Assembly: GCA_963821715.1 (NCBI GenBank)
Contig: CAWGET010000010.1
Span: 62,001-126,000 of the forward strand
From: CAWGET01 sp963821715
GTDB lineage: Bacteria; Bacteroidota; Ignavibacteria; Ignavibacteriales; Melioribacteraceae
Direction of reading: 5' to 3'
Length of the DNA stretch: 64,000 nt
Within the stretch, counting starts at the first letter, position 1. Each line of letters starts with the position of its first letter. The notes under the pieces were generated by a model. It made no database searches. It had not been told where the DNA came from and was given only the letters and a program-made list of their open reading frames with translations. The position numbers and the translations under genes were made by a program. Positions 25,765-34,776 of this stretch are shown one piece after another.

Positions 25765-26625
25765 ATGAGAGCGATATGGAAAGGACATATACGATTTTCA
25801 CTTGTTACTATTCCGGTGCAAATATTCAGCGCAATAAATCCCGAAGAAACAATCCGCTTCAACCAGCTTCATAAAGAAGACAACGGAAGAATCGGGTATG
25901 ATAAGCGGTGTAAAAAGTGCGACCAGGTTGTGAAACCTGCCGATATTATCAAAGGATACGAATATGAAAAAGATAAATACGTAATTATGGAAGATTCCGA
26001 TTTCGACAATATTAAGTTGAAGAGCACAAAAGTTATTGAGATTGAAGGATTTGTAGATCTAAGCGAAGTAACTCCCGCTTATTACGATTCACCTTATTTT
26101 ATTGCGCCAGACGGCGAAGTCGCGTCGAAGGCTTACGGTTTACTTCGAAAGACTTTGAAAGATTCCGGCAAAACGGCAATCGGAAGAGTTGTGCTGCGCG
26201 ACCGGGAAAATGTTATAATGCTTGCGCCGAACGACAAATCGATAATGATGTATAAACTCCGTTATCCTGAAGAGATACGAAGCGAAACTATGCTTCCGAA
26301 TTTGAACGGAGAATCGATCGATAAAGATCAGCTTAAACTTGCCAAAACTCTCGTTGATTCTATGACTGTAAAATTTGACGAAATTAAATTGGAAGACCGG
26401 TATAAAAACGCGGTGAAGGAGATCATTGAAGCAAAATTGAAAGGAAAGAAGATCGCGGTAACGGAAGATGAGCCGGCGCCGGTTGCAGATATTATGAGCG
26501 CACTGAAACAGAGTTTGGAAAAAGCGAAATCGGAAAGAATGCCGATGGAAAAAGCAAAGGGAAAATCGAGGAAGACTGCCGCTTCATCCAAAAAGAAAGT
26601 TAGCAAACGCGCAAAATCCGGGTAA
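25765..26625 (+). CDS. ku: bacterial Ku, non-homologous end-joining protein
   Basis: Ku homodimers ring DNA double-strand ends and recruit LigD. The 286-residue protein starts with the family hallmark MRAIWKGHIRFSLVTIPVQIFSA and contains RCKKC, KGYEYEKDKYVIMEDSDF, YFIAPDG and AIGRVVLRDRENVIMLAP. The last 45 residues form a Lys/Ala/Ser-rich basic tail, common in bacterial Ku and thought to aid DNA threading. No ligase D gene is visible in the window. The stop is three bases before the next gene start. Confidence 0.96.
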   Translation: MRAIWKGHIRFSLVTIPVQIFSAINPEETIRFNQLHKEDNGRIGYDKRCKKCDQVVKPADIIKGYEYEKDKYVIMEDSDFDNIKLKSTKVIEIEGFVDLSEVTPAYYDSPYFIAPDGEVASKAYGLLRKTLKDSGKTAIGRVVLRDRENVIMLAPNDKSIMMYKLRYPEEIRSETMLPNLNGESIDKDQLKLAKTLVDSMTVKFDEIKLEDRYKNAVKEIIEAKLKGKKIAVTEDEPAPVADIMSALKQSLEKAKSERMPMEKAKGKSRKTAASSKKKVSKRAKSG

Positions 26626-26628
26626 CAA

Positions 26629-27228
26629 ATGGCTAAAATTTACCGGTTTCCCGAGAAAAAAATAAAGAAACTCGGCTATAAGAAAGTCCGGACCAAAAAA
26701 AAACTTGAACAGGAAAGATTAGGTCAGTTAAATCTATTCAACGGAAAAACTCCGGTTGTCAAAATTCCCACAAAATATACTCCTTTTGAAGAAGCGCTAA
26801 TTTACGACGAGAAAGAGGATAAGAGAGCCGTTGAATTTTATTTGAAGGCTGTTGAAGAAAAAGATTTTCCGGCTGATTCCTACTGCAACCTCGGAATAAT
26901 AGAATCTAAAAACGAAAATATAGAAAAAGCTTTCAATTATTTTTCCCAAGCCCTTGTGATTGATGCGAGACATTTAGAAGCGCACTATAACTTAGCGAAC
27001 TTATATTTTGAAGAAGGCGATTTAAATTTAGCAAAACTCCATTATCAGTTGGCTCTGGAAATAGATCCCGAATTCCCGAATATTCACTTTAATCTTGGTC
27101 TGGTTTTTATGATGATTGAAGATTACGACAACGCAGTTGCGTCTTTAAGAAATTTCACATTGTTAGTTCCACCCGAAAAAAGAAAAAAAGCGGATAAACT
27201 AATTAAAGGATTGACGGGAAAGCGGTAA
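26629..27228 (+). CDS. TPR protein with basic N-terminus
   Basis: The 199-residue protein has a strongly basic N-terminal stretch (residues 1-35, many Lys/Arg) followed by three to four TPR units from about residue 50, such as AHYNLANLYFEEGDLNLAKLHYQLALEIDP. No membrane segment is present. It begins three bases after ku, so it is probably in the same transcript. The basic N-terminus would suit nucleic-acid contact, which is inference. Confidence 0.82.
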   Translation: MAKIYRFPEKKIKKLGYKKVRTKKKLEQERLGQLNLFNGKTPVVKIPTKYTPFEEALIYDEKEDKRAVEFYLKAVEEKDFPADSYCNLGIIESKNENIEKAFNYFSQALVIDARHLEAHYNLANLYFEEGDLNLAKLHYQLALEIDPEFPNIHFNLGLVFMMIEDYDNAVASLRNFTLLVPPEKRKKADKLIKGLTGKR

Positions 27229-27346
27229 AATGAATGTTCTGCAATAAATTCTCAGCCTCTTGCCTTTTCGCTTCTCGCCTCTCGCCTTTTGCCAAATCAA
27301 AATATTTTTTGTAATCTTATTCTTCTTATCATCATAAAAAATTGAA

Positions 27347-28024
27347 ATGAAAAATAAACTTTATATCATATCGATTCCGATAGGCAACAAGGAAGATCTT
27401 TCATTCCGGGCTTTGGAAATTCTAAGGGATGCGGATTTTATAATCTGCGAAGAATTCAAACCCGCGCGTCGATTTCTCTCTTCATACAAAATTGAAAAAG
27501 AACTTTTTTCTCTAAATGAGCATAACGAAAAAGAATCTGCGCCGGAAATTGTGGAAAAAATTAAATCCGGAGAAAAAGCGGCGTTAATTTCCGACGCGGG
27601 AACTCCCCTCTTTTCGGATCCGGGACATTTTTTAGTAGAGCTATGCATTTCGGCCGGCGTTGAGATAGTTCCTGTTCCCGGAGCAAACTCACTGCTTCCG
27701 GCGTTGGTGGGAAGCGGAATGGATATTGAGAAATTTTATTATTACGGCTGGCTTTCTCCGAAAAAAGAGATCCGGCGGCAGGAATTGAATCATCTAAAAA
27801 AGAAAAAAGATTTAATTGTTCTGATGGAAACTCCTTACCGGCTTCAAAAAATATTGGCGGACTGCTCAAATGCTTTCGGTGGGAAAACAAACGCAGTGCT
27901 TGCTTATAAGCTTACGATGCCGGAAGAAAAATTTTTCCGAGGCAATTTGGAGGCGATTACAAAGGAAGCGGGTAAAAAGAATTTGAAAGGAGAATTCGTT
28001 CTGTTAATTGATAACAGAAACTAA
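27347..28024 (+). CDS. rsmI: 16S rRNA 2'-O-ribose C1402 methyltransferase (RsmI), tetrapyrrole methylase fold
   Basis: RsmI methylates the ribose of C1402 in the decoding site. The 225-residue protein shows the tetrapyrrole methylase order: IISIPIGNKEDLSFRALEIL at the N-terminus, ALISDAGTPLFSDPG (SAM loop), EIVPVPGANSLLPAL, and METPYRLQKIL. The usual AEDTR motif is altered here to CEEFKPARRF, and the small C-terminal helical domain of E. coli RsmI is absent. Substrate assignment is therefore slightly less certain than the fold. Confidence 0.85.
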   Translation: MKNKLYIISIPIGNKEDLSFRALEILRDADFIICEEFKPARRFLSSYKIEKELFSLNEHNEKESAPEIVEKIKSGEKAALISDAGTPLFSDPGHFLVELCISAGVEIVPVPGANSLLPALVGSGMDIEKFYYYGWLSPKKEIRRQELNHLKKKKDLIVLMETPYRLQKILADCSNAFGGKTNAVLAYKLTMPEEKFFRGNLEAITKEAGKKNLKGEFVLLIDNRN

Positions 28025-28145
28025 AAAGACATTTTGACTGTTGAAGATATTATAAGTGGAATGATTTTTGTTTAACTATATGTATGGGAAGAACAAGAAA
28101 ATTTTAAATAAAATAAGCAATAGAGTTTAACGGAGAATAAAAGCT

Positions 28146-28691
28146 ATGTTAGTTATACAGGATGTGGATTTAACGCCCAACCCACAGGCGCTTAAATTTA
28201 TTGTGAACCAGAAACTTCTTAATTATGAAACAAGAAGTTTTCAAAATAAAGAAGAAGCGGAAAAAGATCCTTTGGCAAAGGGAATTTTTGCGATGAACGG
28301 AGTCGTTTCCGTTTTTTATATGGATAAATTTATTACGATTGAAAAAGCGCCCGATGCCGGATGGTCCGATATTCAGAAAGAATTGGTTGGATTTTTGGCG
28401 CGGTTCGATAAATCGACGATTCCTGCTGAAAAAGAAGCTCCGAATTTGAACAGCAAAGAAGAAACTGAATTGTTAACTCAGATAAATCAAATTTTGGATC
28501 AGCGCGTGCGACCCGCATTGGCGGGAGACGGCGGCGGACTTGAAGTGATTGGGCTGAACGGTTATCAACTGGCGATTAAATATCAGGGCGCGTGCGGAAG
28601 CTGCCCGAGTTCCATACGCGGAACTTTAGTAGCGATTGAAAATCTTCTGCAGCGGGAAGTTAATCCGTCTATCGAAGTTGTTTCTGCATAA
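28146..28691 (+). CDS. Nfu-type iron-sulfur cluster carrier
   Basis: The 181-residue protein combines an N-terminal Nfu scaffold domain (TPNPQALKFIVNQKLLNY ... MNGVVSVFYMDKFITIEK, residues 8-75) with a C-terminal NifU-like domain (LDQRVRPALAGDGGGLEVIGL, then ACGSCPSS). The CxxC pair binds a [4Fe-4S] cluster at a dimer interface for delivery to apoproteins. Given the many Fe-S proteins around (Rnf, ferredoxin, GGR partner), it is a housekeeping carrier. A clear intrinsic terminator follows about 40 bases downstream. Confidence 0.93.
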   Translation: MLVIQDVDLTPNPQALKFIVNQKLLNYETRSFQNKEEAEKDPLAKGIFAMNGVVSVFYMDKFITIEKAPDAGWSDIQKELVGFLARFDKSTIPAEKEAPNLNSKEETELLTQINQILDQRVRPALAGDGGGLEVIGLNGYQLAIKYQGACGSCPSSIRGTLVAIENLLQREVNPSIEVVSA

Positions 28692-28727
28692 TTATTAACA
28701 ATAATTACCGCATTTCCTAATTTTATT

Positions 28728-28755
28728 AAAGCCGGGGTTTCCCTGGCTTTTTTTT
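28728..28755 (+). terminator. intrinsic terminator after the Nfu gene
   Basis: A GC-rich stem AAAGCC-G-GGG / CCC-T-GGCTTT with a TTT loop is followed directly by a run of eight T. It is placed 36 bases after the Nfu stop. Confidence 0.85.
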
Positions 28756-28879
28756 ATCAACAGTAAATTATAATTAAAGATTTCCGGATTGTTGCATTTA
28801 AGTTTTTCAATTATTATTATAATACCTCATATCCTTTAATTTTATTTTAACTATTTATCTTAAATATATGGAGGTCCGT

Positions 28880-29140
28880 ATGCCCGATAAAAATAGTCTT
28901 CAGCAAATCCAAAATATTCTTGATTCCGGCCTTTCCCTGGAAGAGATGCAAAAAAAGATAGACGAAGTGCTCCCCGCGGGATGTAACCGCACCGTTGAAA
29001 AAGAAGATGGGTACAGCGAAGAATGTAATACAAAAACCGGTAATCCTTACAAATACCGCCATTGTGTTACCATCACCGACTGTCCTGATCCCGGCCAGAA
29101 TATGCCGAAGACTTGCGGCCAATGGAGATGTTCCGGTTAG
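28880..29140 (+). CDS. small cysteine-rich protein of unknown function
   Basis: I start at the ATG at 28880 because GGAGG lies five bases before it, inside the slightly longer frame from 28868. The 86-residue product has an acidic, helical N-terminal half (SLQQIQNILDSGLSLEEMQKKIDEVLPAG). A compact C-terminal half follows with six cysteines (GCNRTV, EECNTK, RHCVT, DCPDPG, TCGQWRCSG) and no membrane segment. A helical leader ending in PAG just before a Cys-rich core resembles the leader/core layout of ribosomally made modified peptides. No maturation enzyme is next to it, and a simple metal-binding or disulfide-rich protein is equally possible. Confidence 0.6.
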   Translation: MPDKNSLQQIQNILDSGLSLEEMQKKIDEVLPAGCNRTVEKEDGYSEECNTKTGNPYKYRHCVTITDCPDPGQNMPKTCGQWRCSG

Positions 29141-29474
29141 ATATTCTCTTTAATAAATTTAATTCCCGTCCGATTATTCAATCTTTTGCCAAGTAAAATT
29201 TGGGGTAAGTTATTCCCTCTTTTAACGGCAGTTTGACCTGTTTAGACAGCGAAACATACATCAAGCACATTGCGCAGAATTGAAAATTTAAGCGGCTCTC
29301 CGCTAACGTAAAAGACCGCGGCTGCTATTCATACTCTTTATTCATTTTATTTATATTTTGATGTAAAGATAAATAATAATTTTAAACTTAAAATCTTAAT
29401 TTTTAGAACTTTATATAGGACTTTGCGTCTTAATACTTTAACATTATAATGCTAAATAACCCGGGAAAGAATAT
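29141..29474. other. intergenic region without a recognisable gene
   Basis: About 330 bases, AT-rich at both ends. The middle contains a small AGCGG-CTCT-CCGCT hairpin near 29293-29306. No coding frame or known RNA fold is recognisable; it presumably holds the promoter of the following oxidoreductase gene. Confidence 0.4.
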
Positions 29475-30452
29475 ATGAAAGCAGCGGTTTATACAAAATA
29501 CGGTTCGCCGGATGTTCTTCAAATTAAAGAAGTAGAAAAACCGGCACCGAAAGAAAATGAAATATTGCTAAAAATGGAAGCAACAACAGTAACAGCTACG
29601 GAAACAACATTTCGAAAAGGTAAACCGTATTTTTCGAGATTATTTACAGGGCTGTTGAAACCAAAAATTACAATGCTCGGCGAAGAATTATCCGGTGAAG
29701 TTGAAGATACCGGCGAAAACGTTAAAAAATTTAAAAAAGGTGATAAGATTTTCGGAACCGCGGGACCCGGTTTTGGAGCCAACGCCGAATATATCTGCAT
29801 TCCGGAAAAAGGTGTACTCGCTATAAAACCTGTCAATCTTTCATACGAAGAATCCGCCGCAAGCGTAGACGGTTTTTTAACTTCATTGCCTTTTCTTAGA
29901 GATAAAGGAAAAATTAAGAGCGGATACAAGGTACTAATAAACGGAGCTTCGGGAAGCGTTGGTTCGGCTGCCGTTCAGATTTCCAAATACTACGAGGCTG
30001 AAGTTACCGCCGTTTGCAGCTCTTCGAATTTGGATCTGATGAAATCGCTCGGAGCCGATTATGCAATCGACTATACTAAAGAAGATTTTGCCGAAAACGG
30101 CAAGACTTATGATATTATTTTTGACACGGTGGGGAATCTGTCATTTTCGCGCTGCAAAAAATCTCTTACGGAAAAAGGAATCTTTCTTCAAGCCAGCATC
30201 GGACTCTCCATCATGCCGCATGTTTTATGGACGGCAATACTCGGAAATAAAAAGGCGAAAATTGCGGCTACTGGTTTAAGACCCGAAGAGGAAAGAACTA
30301 AAGACCTGATATTGCTTAAAAAATTGTTGGAGCAGGGAAAAATTGTACCGGTAATAGATAGAAGCTATGATTTAGAACAAATTGCCGAAGCTCACAGCTA
30401 TGTGGATAAAGGACATAAAAAAGGGAATGTTGTAATACGGATTCATTCGTAA
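29475..30452 (+). CDS. medium-chain dehydrogenase/reductase, zinc-free quinone oxidoreductase type
   Basis: The 325-residue protein has the MDR N-terminal GroES-like fold (MKAAVYTKYGSPDVLQIKEVEKPAP) and the NAD(P)-binding motif LINGASGSVGSAAVQISKYYEAEVTAVCSS at about residue 158. YAIDYTKEDF and DTVG are also present. The structural and catalytic zinc cysteines of alcohol dehydrogenases are missing, placing it among the NADPH:quinone oxidoreductase-like enzymes. The substrate is unknown. It precedes a DUF4386 membrane protein by 11 bases. Confidence 0.9.
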   Translation: MKAAVYTKYGSPDVLQIKEVEKPAPKENEILLKMEATTVTATETTFRKGKPYFSRLFTGLLKPKITMLGEELSGEVEDTGENVKKFKKGDKIFGTAGPGFGANAEYICIPEKGVLAIKPVNLSYEESAASVDGFLTSLPFLRDKGKIKSGYKVLINGASGSVGSAAVQISKYYEAEVTAVCSSSNLDLMKSLGADYAIDYTKEDFAENGKTYDIIFDTVGNLSFSRCKKSLTEKGIFLQASIGLSIMPHVLWTAILGNKKAKIAATGLRPEEERTKDLILLKKLLEQGKIVPVIDRSYDLEQIAEAHSYVDKGHKKGNVVIRIHS

Positions 30453-30463
30453 AAAAGGATGAG

Positions 30464-31177
30464 GTGAAATTGAATTCGCTCTATAAACTTTCTAAATATG
30501 CGGGAGCCGGATATTTAATAATTTTTGCAACCGGTATATTCTCTAACTTCTTCGTTCTCGAAAGTTTTACTGCTGCCGGCGACGCATCGCAAACCGCAAA
30601 AAATATAATTGAAAATGAAACTCTTTTCCGCGTCGGATTCCTCAGCTTTTTTATTATGGTTATCATCGATGCAGCCCTCGCGTGGGCTTTTTATATATTG
30701 CTGAAACCGGCAAATAAAAATATTTCCCTCCTTGCAGGATGGCTGCGCCTGATAAACGTAAGTATTTTCGGGATAGCTCTTTTATATCTGCTTAATGTTT
30801 TACAGCTTTTAAGCGGCGCGGATTATCTTAATTCTCTTGAGGCAAGTCAGCTTTACGCATTGGTTTTATTAAATCTCGAATCATTCAATTCCGCCTGGCT
30901 GATTGGCTTAGTATTTTTCGGGCTTCATCTTTTAGTTCTTGGATATTTAATTCATAAATCCGGTTACATTCCAAAGTTTATCGGCGTATTATTAATAATC
31001 GCCGCGGTCGGTTATCTTATTGACAGCTTCGCAAATTTCCTGCTTCCAAATTATGTTGAGTTTGAAAATATTTTCGCTCTCGTCGTTATTATTCCGGGAA
31101 TAATCGGCGAACTTTCATTTACTTTTTGGCTTTTGATAAAGGGAGTGAGAATTCAGGATTCATTTGATAGAATTTAA
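30464..31177 (+). CDS. DUF4386 family membrane protein
   Basis: 237 residues with about six to seven membrane helices. The opening LYKLSKYAGAGYLIIFATGIFSNFFVLESF and the central SFNSAWLIGLVFFGLHLLVLGYLIHKSG are characteristic of DUF4386. The start is a GTG 11 bases after the MDR stop, preceded by AAAGGATGAG. The function of the family is unknown. Co-transcription with the oxidoreductase is likely. Confidence 0.88.
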   Translation: MKLNSLYKLSKYAGAGYLIIFATGIFSNFFVLESFTAAGDASQTAKNIIENETLFRVGFLSFFIMVIIDAALAWAFYILLKPANKNISLLAGWLRLINVSIFGIALLYLLNVLQLLSGADYLNSLEASQLYALVLLNLESFNSAWLIGLVFFGLHLLVLGYLIHKSGYIPKFIGVLLIIAAVGYLIDSFANFLLPNYVEFENIFALVVIIPGIIGELSFTFWLLIKGVRIQDSFDRI

Positions 31178-31402
31178 TATTCTTGATTATCAAAATAAAA
31201 AATCGGATTCTATTTTCCCGGAAGGTTCATTTATAAACCGCCCAGACTGTAAGCTTTCCAAGAATTTTTCATCCGCTCAGTTGAATTATACCTTTTAATT
31301 CACCTCTTTTTGTTTTATTATCAATTTATACCTGATGTCTAAATTTTGATTATTCATATTTCAGAAGAGATTTTTCAAATTAAAAGAATTGGTAGAAATG
31401 AA

Positions 31403-32083
31403 ATGAGCGGCCATAAATCCGGGAAAGAAACCAACGCAGATATAATACACTTTATTGAAGTTCAGATGAAAAAGTATTTATCGGACAAAAAGAAAACAGC
31501 CTTTAAAGACAAAGATGAAGCTCAAAAAATAACAAGTAAAATTATTTATGTGTGGAATGAAACAATATCCGCGGAACACGGGAAATTAGACAAATTAAGC
31601 GAGAGTGAAAAACGGGAATGGTTTGAATCCATTGAAATAGCATTTGCCGACCAACGAAGTAAATTTGAATACAGAGATACTATAACGGATTTCGGAATAT
31701 TCGAGAAAAACGAGAAAAATCTTAAACTGATATTTGACGAAATTTTCTATTTCCTGCCGAAAAATGCCGGAACTCTTATGCTTTTTGCAACTCCTATTTT
31801 GGAATTGGAGGCTTTCCCGCCGGAAAGATTTAAGCAAATATTAAGCGGCAAAAAACCGGACGAAAATGAAAAAGAATTATTTCGGAAGGCTTATAAAATT
31901 GTGGAACTAGTGATGGCTTCATTTTTAGAAACAAATAATAAGAAGAGCGAAGAACTGATAGCCCGCGCAGTAATTTTAGCGGAAGAAAAGTTTCAACACC
32001 AACGCGCGATAAATATTATAGAAAAAATTTACAACGATATTTTAAGATCTTTAGGCGCCGGCGATGATTTTGACGAAATCTGA
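31403..32083 (+). CDS. hypothetical soluble protein, mainly alpha-helical
   Basis: I use the ATG at 31403 (MSGHKSGKETN), giving 226 residues; a TTG at 31346 would add 19. The protein is rich in Lys and Glu, with long amphipathic helices and no Cys motif, signal peptide or membrane span. I do not recognise a family. It lies alone at the start of the AT-rich accessory region, with over 200 non-coding bases on either side. Confidence 0.7.
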   Translation: MSGHKSGKETNADIIHFIEVQMKKYLSDKKKTAFKDKDEAQKITSKIIYVWNETISAEHGKLDKLSESEKREWFESIEIAFADQRSKFEYRDTITDFGIFEKNEKNLKLIFDEIFYFLPKNAGTLMLFATPILELEAFPPERFKQILSGKKPDENEKELFRKAYKIVELVMASFLETNNKKSEELIARAVILAEEKFQHQRAINIIEKIYNDILRSLGAGDDFDEI

Positions 32084-32448
32084 AGACGCAATTAAACGGA
32101 AATGGGTTCGTGCATTAAATTGAGACGGGAAAAATTTCCCTTTTTTTGTGGCAAAAATAAAAAATCTTAATTATTTTTATTTTCAGATTAGGAATCCAAA
32201 CAGGTTCTCGTTGAAATTAAGACAAAGACATATCTTGTTTATACCGAATGTAGTTCCCTTCAAGAATTATAAATCAATAATATTATATAGATTCAATAAA
32301 ATCCTAAATACACTTATATCCTTAAATACTTTATATGAAAAGAAAAGTTTTTATTAAGAAAAATTTTTCTTAAAAAAATCAATTTTGATAAAGCTATTTG
32401 ATGGGATAAGTAATGGGTATGTTTTCTAAATAAAATATAAAGACAAAA
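32084..32448. other. AT-rich intergenic region at the start of the accessory block
   Basis: About 365 very AT-rich bases. The only frame, 32148-32357, encodes a basic, low-complexity sequence with no start signal and is probably not a gene. No repeats or RNA fold are visible. Confidence 0.4.
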
Positions 32449-33288
32449 ATGAATTTTGGTAAAACGATTCAAATTTATTTACCTGATGGTAACCCAAGAA
32501 GTGTAAAAATTGCAGAAATAACAAGTAGAACTGTTCAAGCGATTCTTATACCTCGATCAAAAATGGAATTCATTTATGGGAGAGAAGAATTGCAAAATGT
32601 TGGCATATATCTATTAATCGGCAATCCAGAAGAAGAAGCAAAAGCAAAGTTATATATTGGAGAAGCTGAGGATTGTAAACAAAGATTGAAGCAACAGAAC
32701 TCAAAAGATTTTTGGAACTATGTAATTGTAATTATATCCAAAACTCGTTATTTCACAAAGACTCACATCAAATATCTTGAATCTCATGCTTACAATGAAG
32801 CAAAAAGAATTGGAAGATACTTCATTGAAAATAGCTCTATTCCTACTAAACCCTTTGTTTCTGAATCAATGGAATCTGATCTATTAGATAATTTTGATAC
32901 GATAAAAGTACTTGTATCAACTTTAGGCTATCCAATTTTTGATGAATTAAAAACAGCATCCAAAATAGAATTGCTTTATTGTCAAAGTAAAGATGCTAAT
33001 GCTATTGGTGAATATACGGATGAAGGATTTTTAGTTTTGGAGAATTCGATTTGCAATTTAACGGAATCAAATTCAGCCGGAACTTGGTTAATAAATCTTC
33101 GAAAGAGATTATTGAATTCTGGTATTCTTGCGAAAGAGAATGAGACTTTGGTTTTTACATCTGATTATTTATTTGGATCGCCAAGTGCTGCCGCTGGTGC
33201 AGTGCTTGGTAGAAGATCAAATGGTTGGATAGACTGGAAGTATAAAAATGGTAAAACTTTAGATGAAGTAAAAAGGCAAAATAGCTAA
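32449..33288 (+). CDS. GIY-YIG nuclease-fold protein with C-terminal DUF4357
   Basis: The 279-residue protein has a GIY-YIG fold from about residue 50 to 130 (VGIYLLIGNPEEEAKAKLYIGEAEDCKQRL, then WNYVIVIISKTRYFTKTHIKYLESHAYNEAKR). In it the GIY and YIG strands and the catalytic Arg/Glu positions are recognisable. The C-terminal DUF4357 segment reads SAAAGAVLGRRSNGWIDWKYKNG. Proteins of this kind are common in mobile and defence-rich regions, where the nuclease role is presumed. It is the first gene of a same-strand run of small accessory genes. Confidence 0.88.
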   Translation: MNFGKTIQIYLPDGNPRSVKIAEITSRTVQAILIPRSKMEFIYGREELQNVGIYLLIGNPEEEAKAKLYIGEAEDCKQRLKQQNSKDFWNYVIVIISKTRYFTKTHIKYLESHAYNEAKRIGRYFIENSSIPTKPFVSESMESDLLDNFDTIKVLVSTLGYPIFDELKTASKIELLYCQSKDANAIGEYTDEGFLVLENSICNLTESNSAGTWLINLRKRLLNSGILAKENETLVFTSDYLFGSPSAAAGAVLGRRSNGWIDWKYKNGKTLDEVKRQNS

Positions 33289-33294
33289 AAGAAC

Positions 33295-33420
33295 ACCTAA
33301 CGAACCTATAAAAAGCGACCGTCGAAACGGTTTGGAGTAGGTTCAATTTGATCATACGCTATTAGTTAAGCATTGCTGTTCTGCGTTGGTTATTTTCACC
33401 GCCGTTATACAGTTTAAAAT
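33295..33420. repeat. structured intergenic element resembling an integron attC recombination site
   Basis: The segment starts seven bases after the GIY-YIG stop with ACCTAAC (33295-33301), which fits the attC R-box pattern RYYYAAC, and ends with GTTATAC (33414-33420), close to GTTRRRY. Between them lie GAACCTA (33302-33308) paired with TAGGTTC (33338-33344) and an inner ACCGT/ACGGT hairpin (33318-33331). The outer boxes are not fully complementary and no integrase gene is in the window. An attC identity is therefore only a suggestion. Confidence 0.35.
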
Positions 33421-33432
33421 AGTGAGGGAAAA

Positions 33433-33993
33433 ATGACAAAGAGTAATTATCTATTAGTTGTAGTTTTAGTTTTATTTGTATCTACAAATTTGTTTTCACA
33501 AGATGCATTGAAAAAGGGAAGCTATAGCTTATCCGGCTCCATTACTTTTTCTAATAGTACATCTGAATCGATCCACGATGAAACTGATCAAATAAGTTTT
33601 GCAATGAAACCAGGTTTTACTTACTTTTTTGTTGATAATATTTCTGCCGGATTAAGCGTTTCTTTAGGGTATTATGAATCTTCATGGAAATATAACGGAC
33701 ACGAAATTATATTCATTTCCCGACCAATTTCTATAGGTCCGGTTATAAGGTATTATTTTTCCACCCCCAAATTCATTCCATTTTTGGAACTAAGTTATAA
33801 ATATTCAAATTCACTTACAGGGAATGAGGATATGAATAGTTATTCATTTGCCGGCGGGATTAACTATTTTCTCACAAAAAGCGTAGCATTAGAACCTTAT
33901 ATCGAATATATGAAAAGAAATTATTTGGTGGCCGATCAAAAATATAGTGATTTTTCAGTGGGACTTAGAATCAATTATTTTATTATAGAATAA
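33433..33993 (+). CDS. outer membrane beta-barrel protein (OmpX/OMP_b-brl-like)
   Basis: 186 residues with a signal peptide (MTKSNYLLVVVLVLFVSTNLFSQ). Alternating hydrophobic/polar beta strands and aromatic girdles follow (SYSLSGSITFSN, MKPGFTYFFVDN, SAGLSVSLGYYESS, GPVIRYYF, SYKYSNSL). The last strand ends with hydrophobic residues (FSVGLRINYFIIE), as in eight-stranded outer membrane barrels. Insertion in the outer membrane is likely; no specific function is suggested. Confidence 0.82.
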   Translation: MTKSNYLLVVVLVLFVSTNLFSQDALKKGSYSLSGSITFSNSTSESIHDETDQISFAMKPGFTYFFVDNISAGLSVSLGYYESSWKYNGHEIIFISRPISIGPVIRYYFSTPKFIPFLELSYKYSNSLTGNEDMNSYSFAGGINYFLTKSVALEPYIEYMKRNYLVADQKYSDFSVGLRINYFIIE

Positions 33994-34141
33994 AATAAAA
34001 GTAAGGAATCTTTTTTGAATGTGGTATTCTTAATTATCACAAAATAAAACAAATATAAAATTTGTAGCTAACAAGCGGTTCCTCATTGAAAAATTTGCTT
34101 TTGATATGTATCTTTATTGTATAAACAAATGAAAGGTTGTT

Positions 34142-34384
34142 ATGCGGATTAAAATTCAAAAATGGGGCAACAGTTTGGCTTTGCGAATTCCAAAAGCGTT
34201 TGCCTTTCAATCTAAAATTCGTGAAGATGAATATGTTAACCTTACTTTAGAAGAAAATAAAATAGTAATTGAAGCGGTTGAAGAAAAGAAATATACACTA
34301 AAAGAATTAGTCTCCGGAATAAAAAAATCAAATCTTCATAGTGAGACCGACACCGGGAAACAAGTTGGGAATGAGCGGTGGTAA
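34142..34384 (+). CDS. MazE-like antitoxin (AbrB/MazE N-terminal fold)
   Basis: The 80-residue protein begins MRIKIQKWGNSLALRIPKAFAFQSKI, the MazE/AbrB swapped-hairpin DNA-binding signature (KWGNSLAVRIPK). An acidic and then flexible C-terminal tail would wrap the toxin. It overlaps the downstream toxin gene by seven bases, which couples their translation. An ACAAGCGG junction sequence lies 70 bases upstream. Confidence 0.93.
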   Translation: MRIKIQKWGNSLALRIPKAFAFQSKIREDEYVNLTLEENKIVIEAVEEKKYTLKELVSGIKKSNLHSETDTGKQVGNERW

Positions 34385-34719
34385 AAGTTAAAGCCCCCGA
34401 TAAAGGAGATATAGTTTGGTTAAGTTTTAATCCTCAAGCCGGTCGCGAACAATACGGAAGAAGACCTGCTTTAGTTATCTCACCTAAAGAATATAATGAA
34501 AAAACTAATTTGGCAATTTTTTGTCCGATAACAAGTCAAGTAAAAGGTTATCCATTTGAAGTAAAGATTCCGGATAATTTAGAAATCGGCGGAGTGATAC
34601 TATCAGACCAAATTAAGAGTTTGGATTGGAAGTCAAGAAAAGCGGAGTTCATTTGTAAGCTGCCAATGGATGCGCTGATAGATACTTTAAATAAAATGAA
34701 TACTCTGCTAAATACATAA
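34378..34719 (+). CDS. MazF-like mRNA interferase toxin
   Basis: The 113-residue toxin starts with GTG and shows the MazF/PemK order: DKGDIVWLSFNPQAGREQYGRRPALVISP, FCPITSQVKGYPFEV and GVILSDQIKSLDWKSRKAEF. The conserved Arg (RRPALVIS) and Thr (PITS) of the RNA-cleaving site are present. Length and order with the MazE-like antitoxin are normal, so the pair looks intact. Confidence 0.93.
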   Translation: MVKVKAPDKGDIVWLSFNPQAGREQYGRRPALVISPKEYNEKTNLAIFCPITSQVKGYPFEVKIPDNLEIGGVILSDQIKSLDWKSRKAEFICKLPMDALIDTLNKMNTLLNT

Positions 34720-34776
34720 AAGGCTATTTACAAGCGGTTCTCCAATAATCCCGGACAATAAAAATTGAGAGAAAGT

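Noticed and set aside
27256..27293. Pyrimidine-rich GCCTTTTCGC/CTCGCC repeats
   Set aside because: Short, imperfect low-complexity tract; not a CRISPR or defined repeat family on this evidence.
32148..32357. 69-codon plus-strand frame
   Set aside because: Very basic, low-complexity, no ribosome binding site, no domain; typical of AT-rich chance ORFs.
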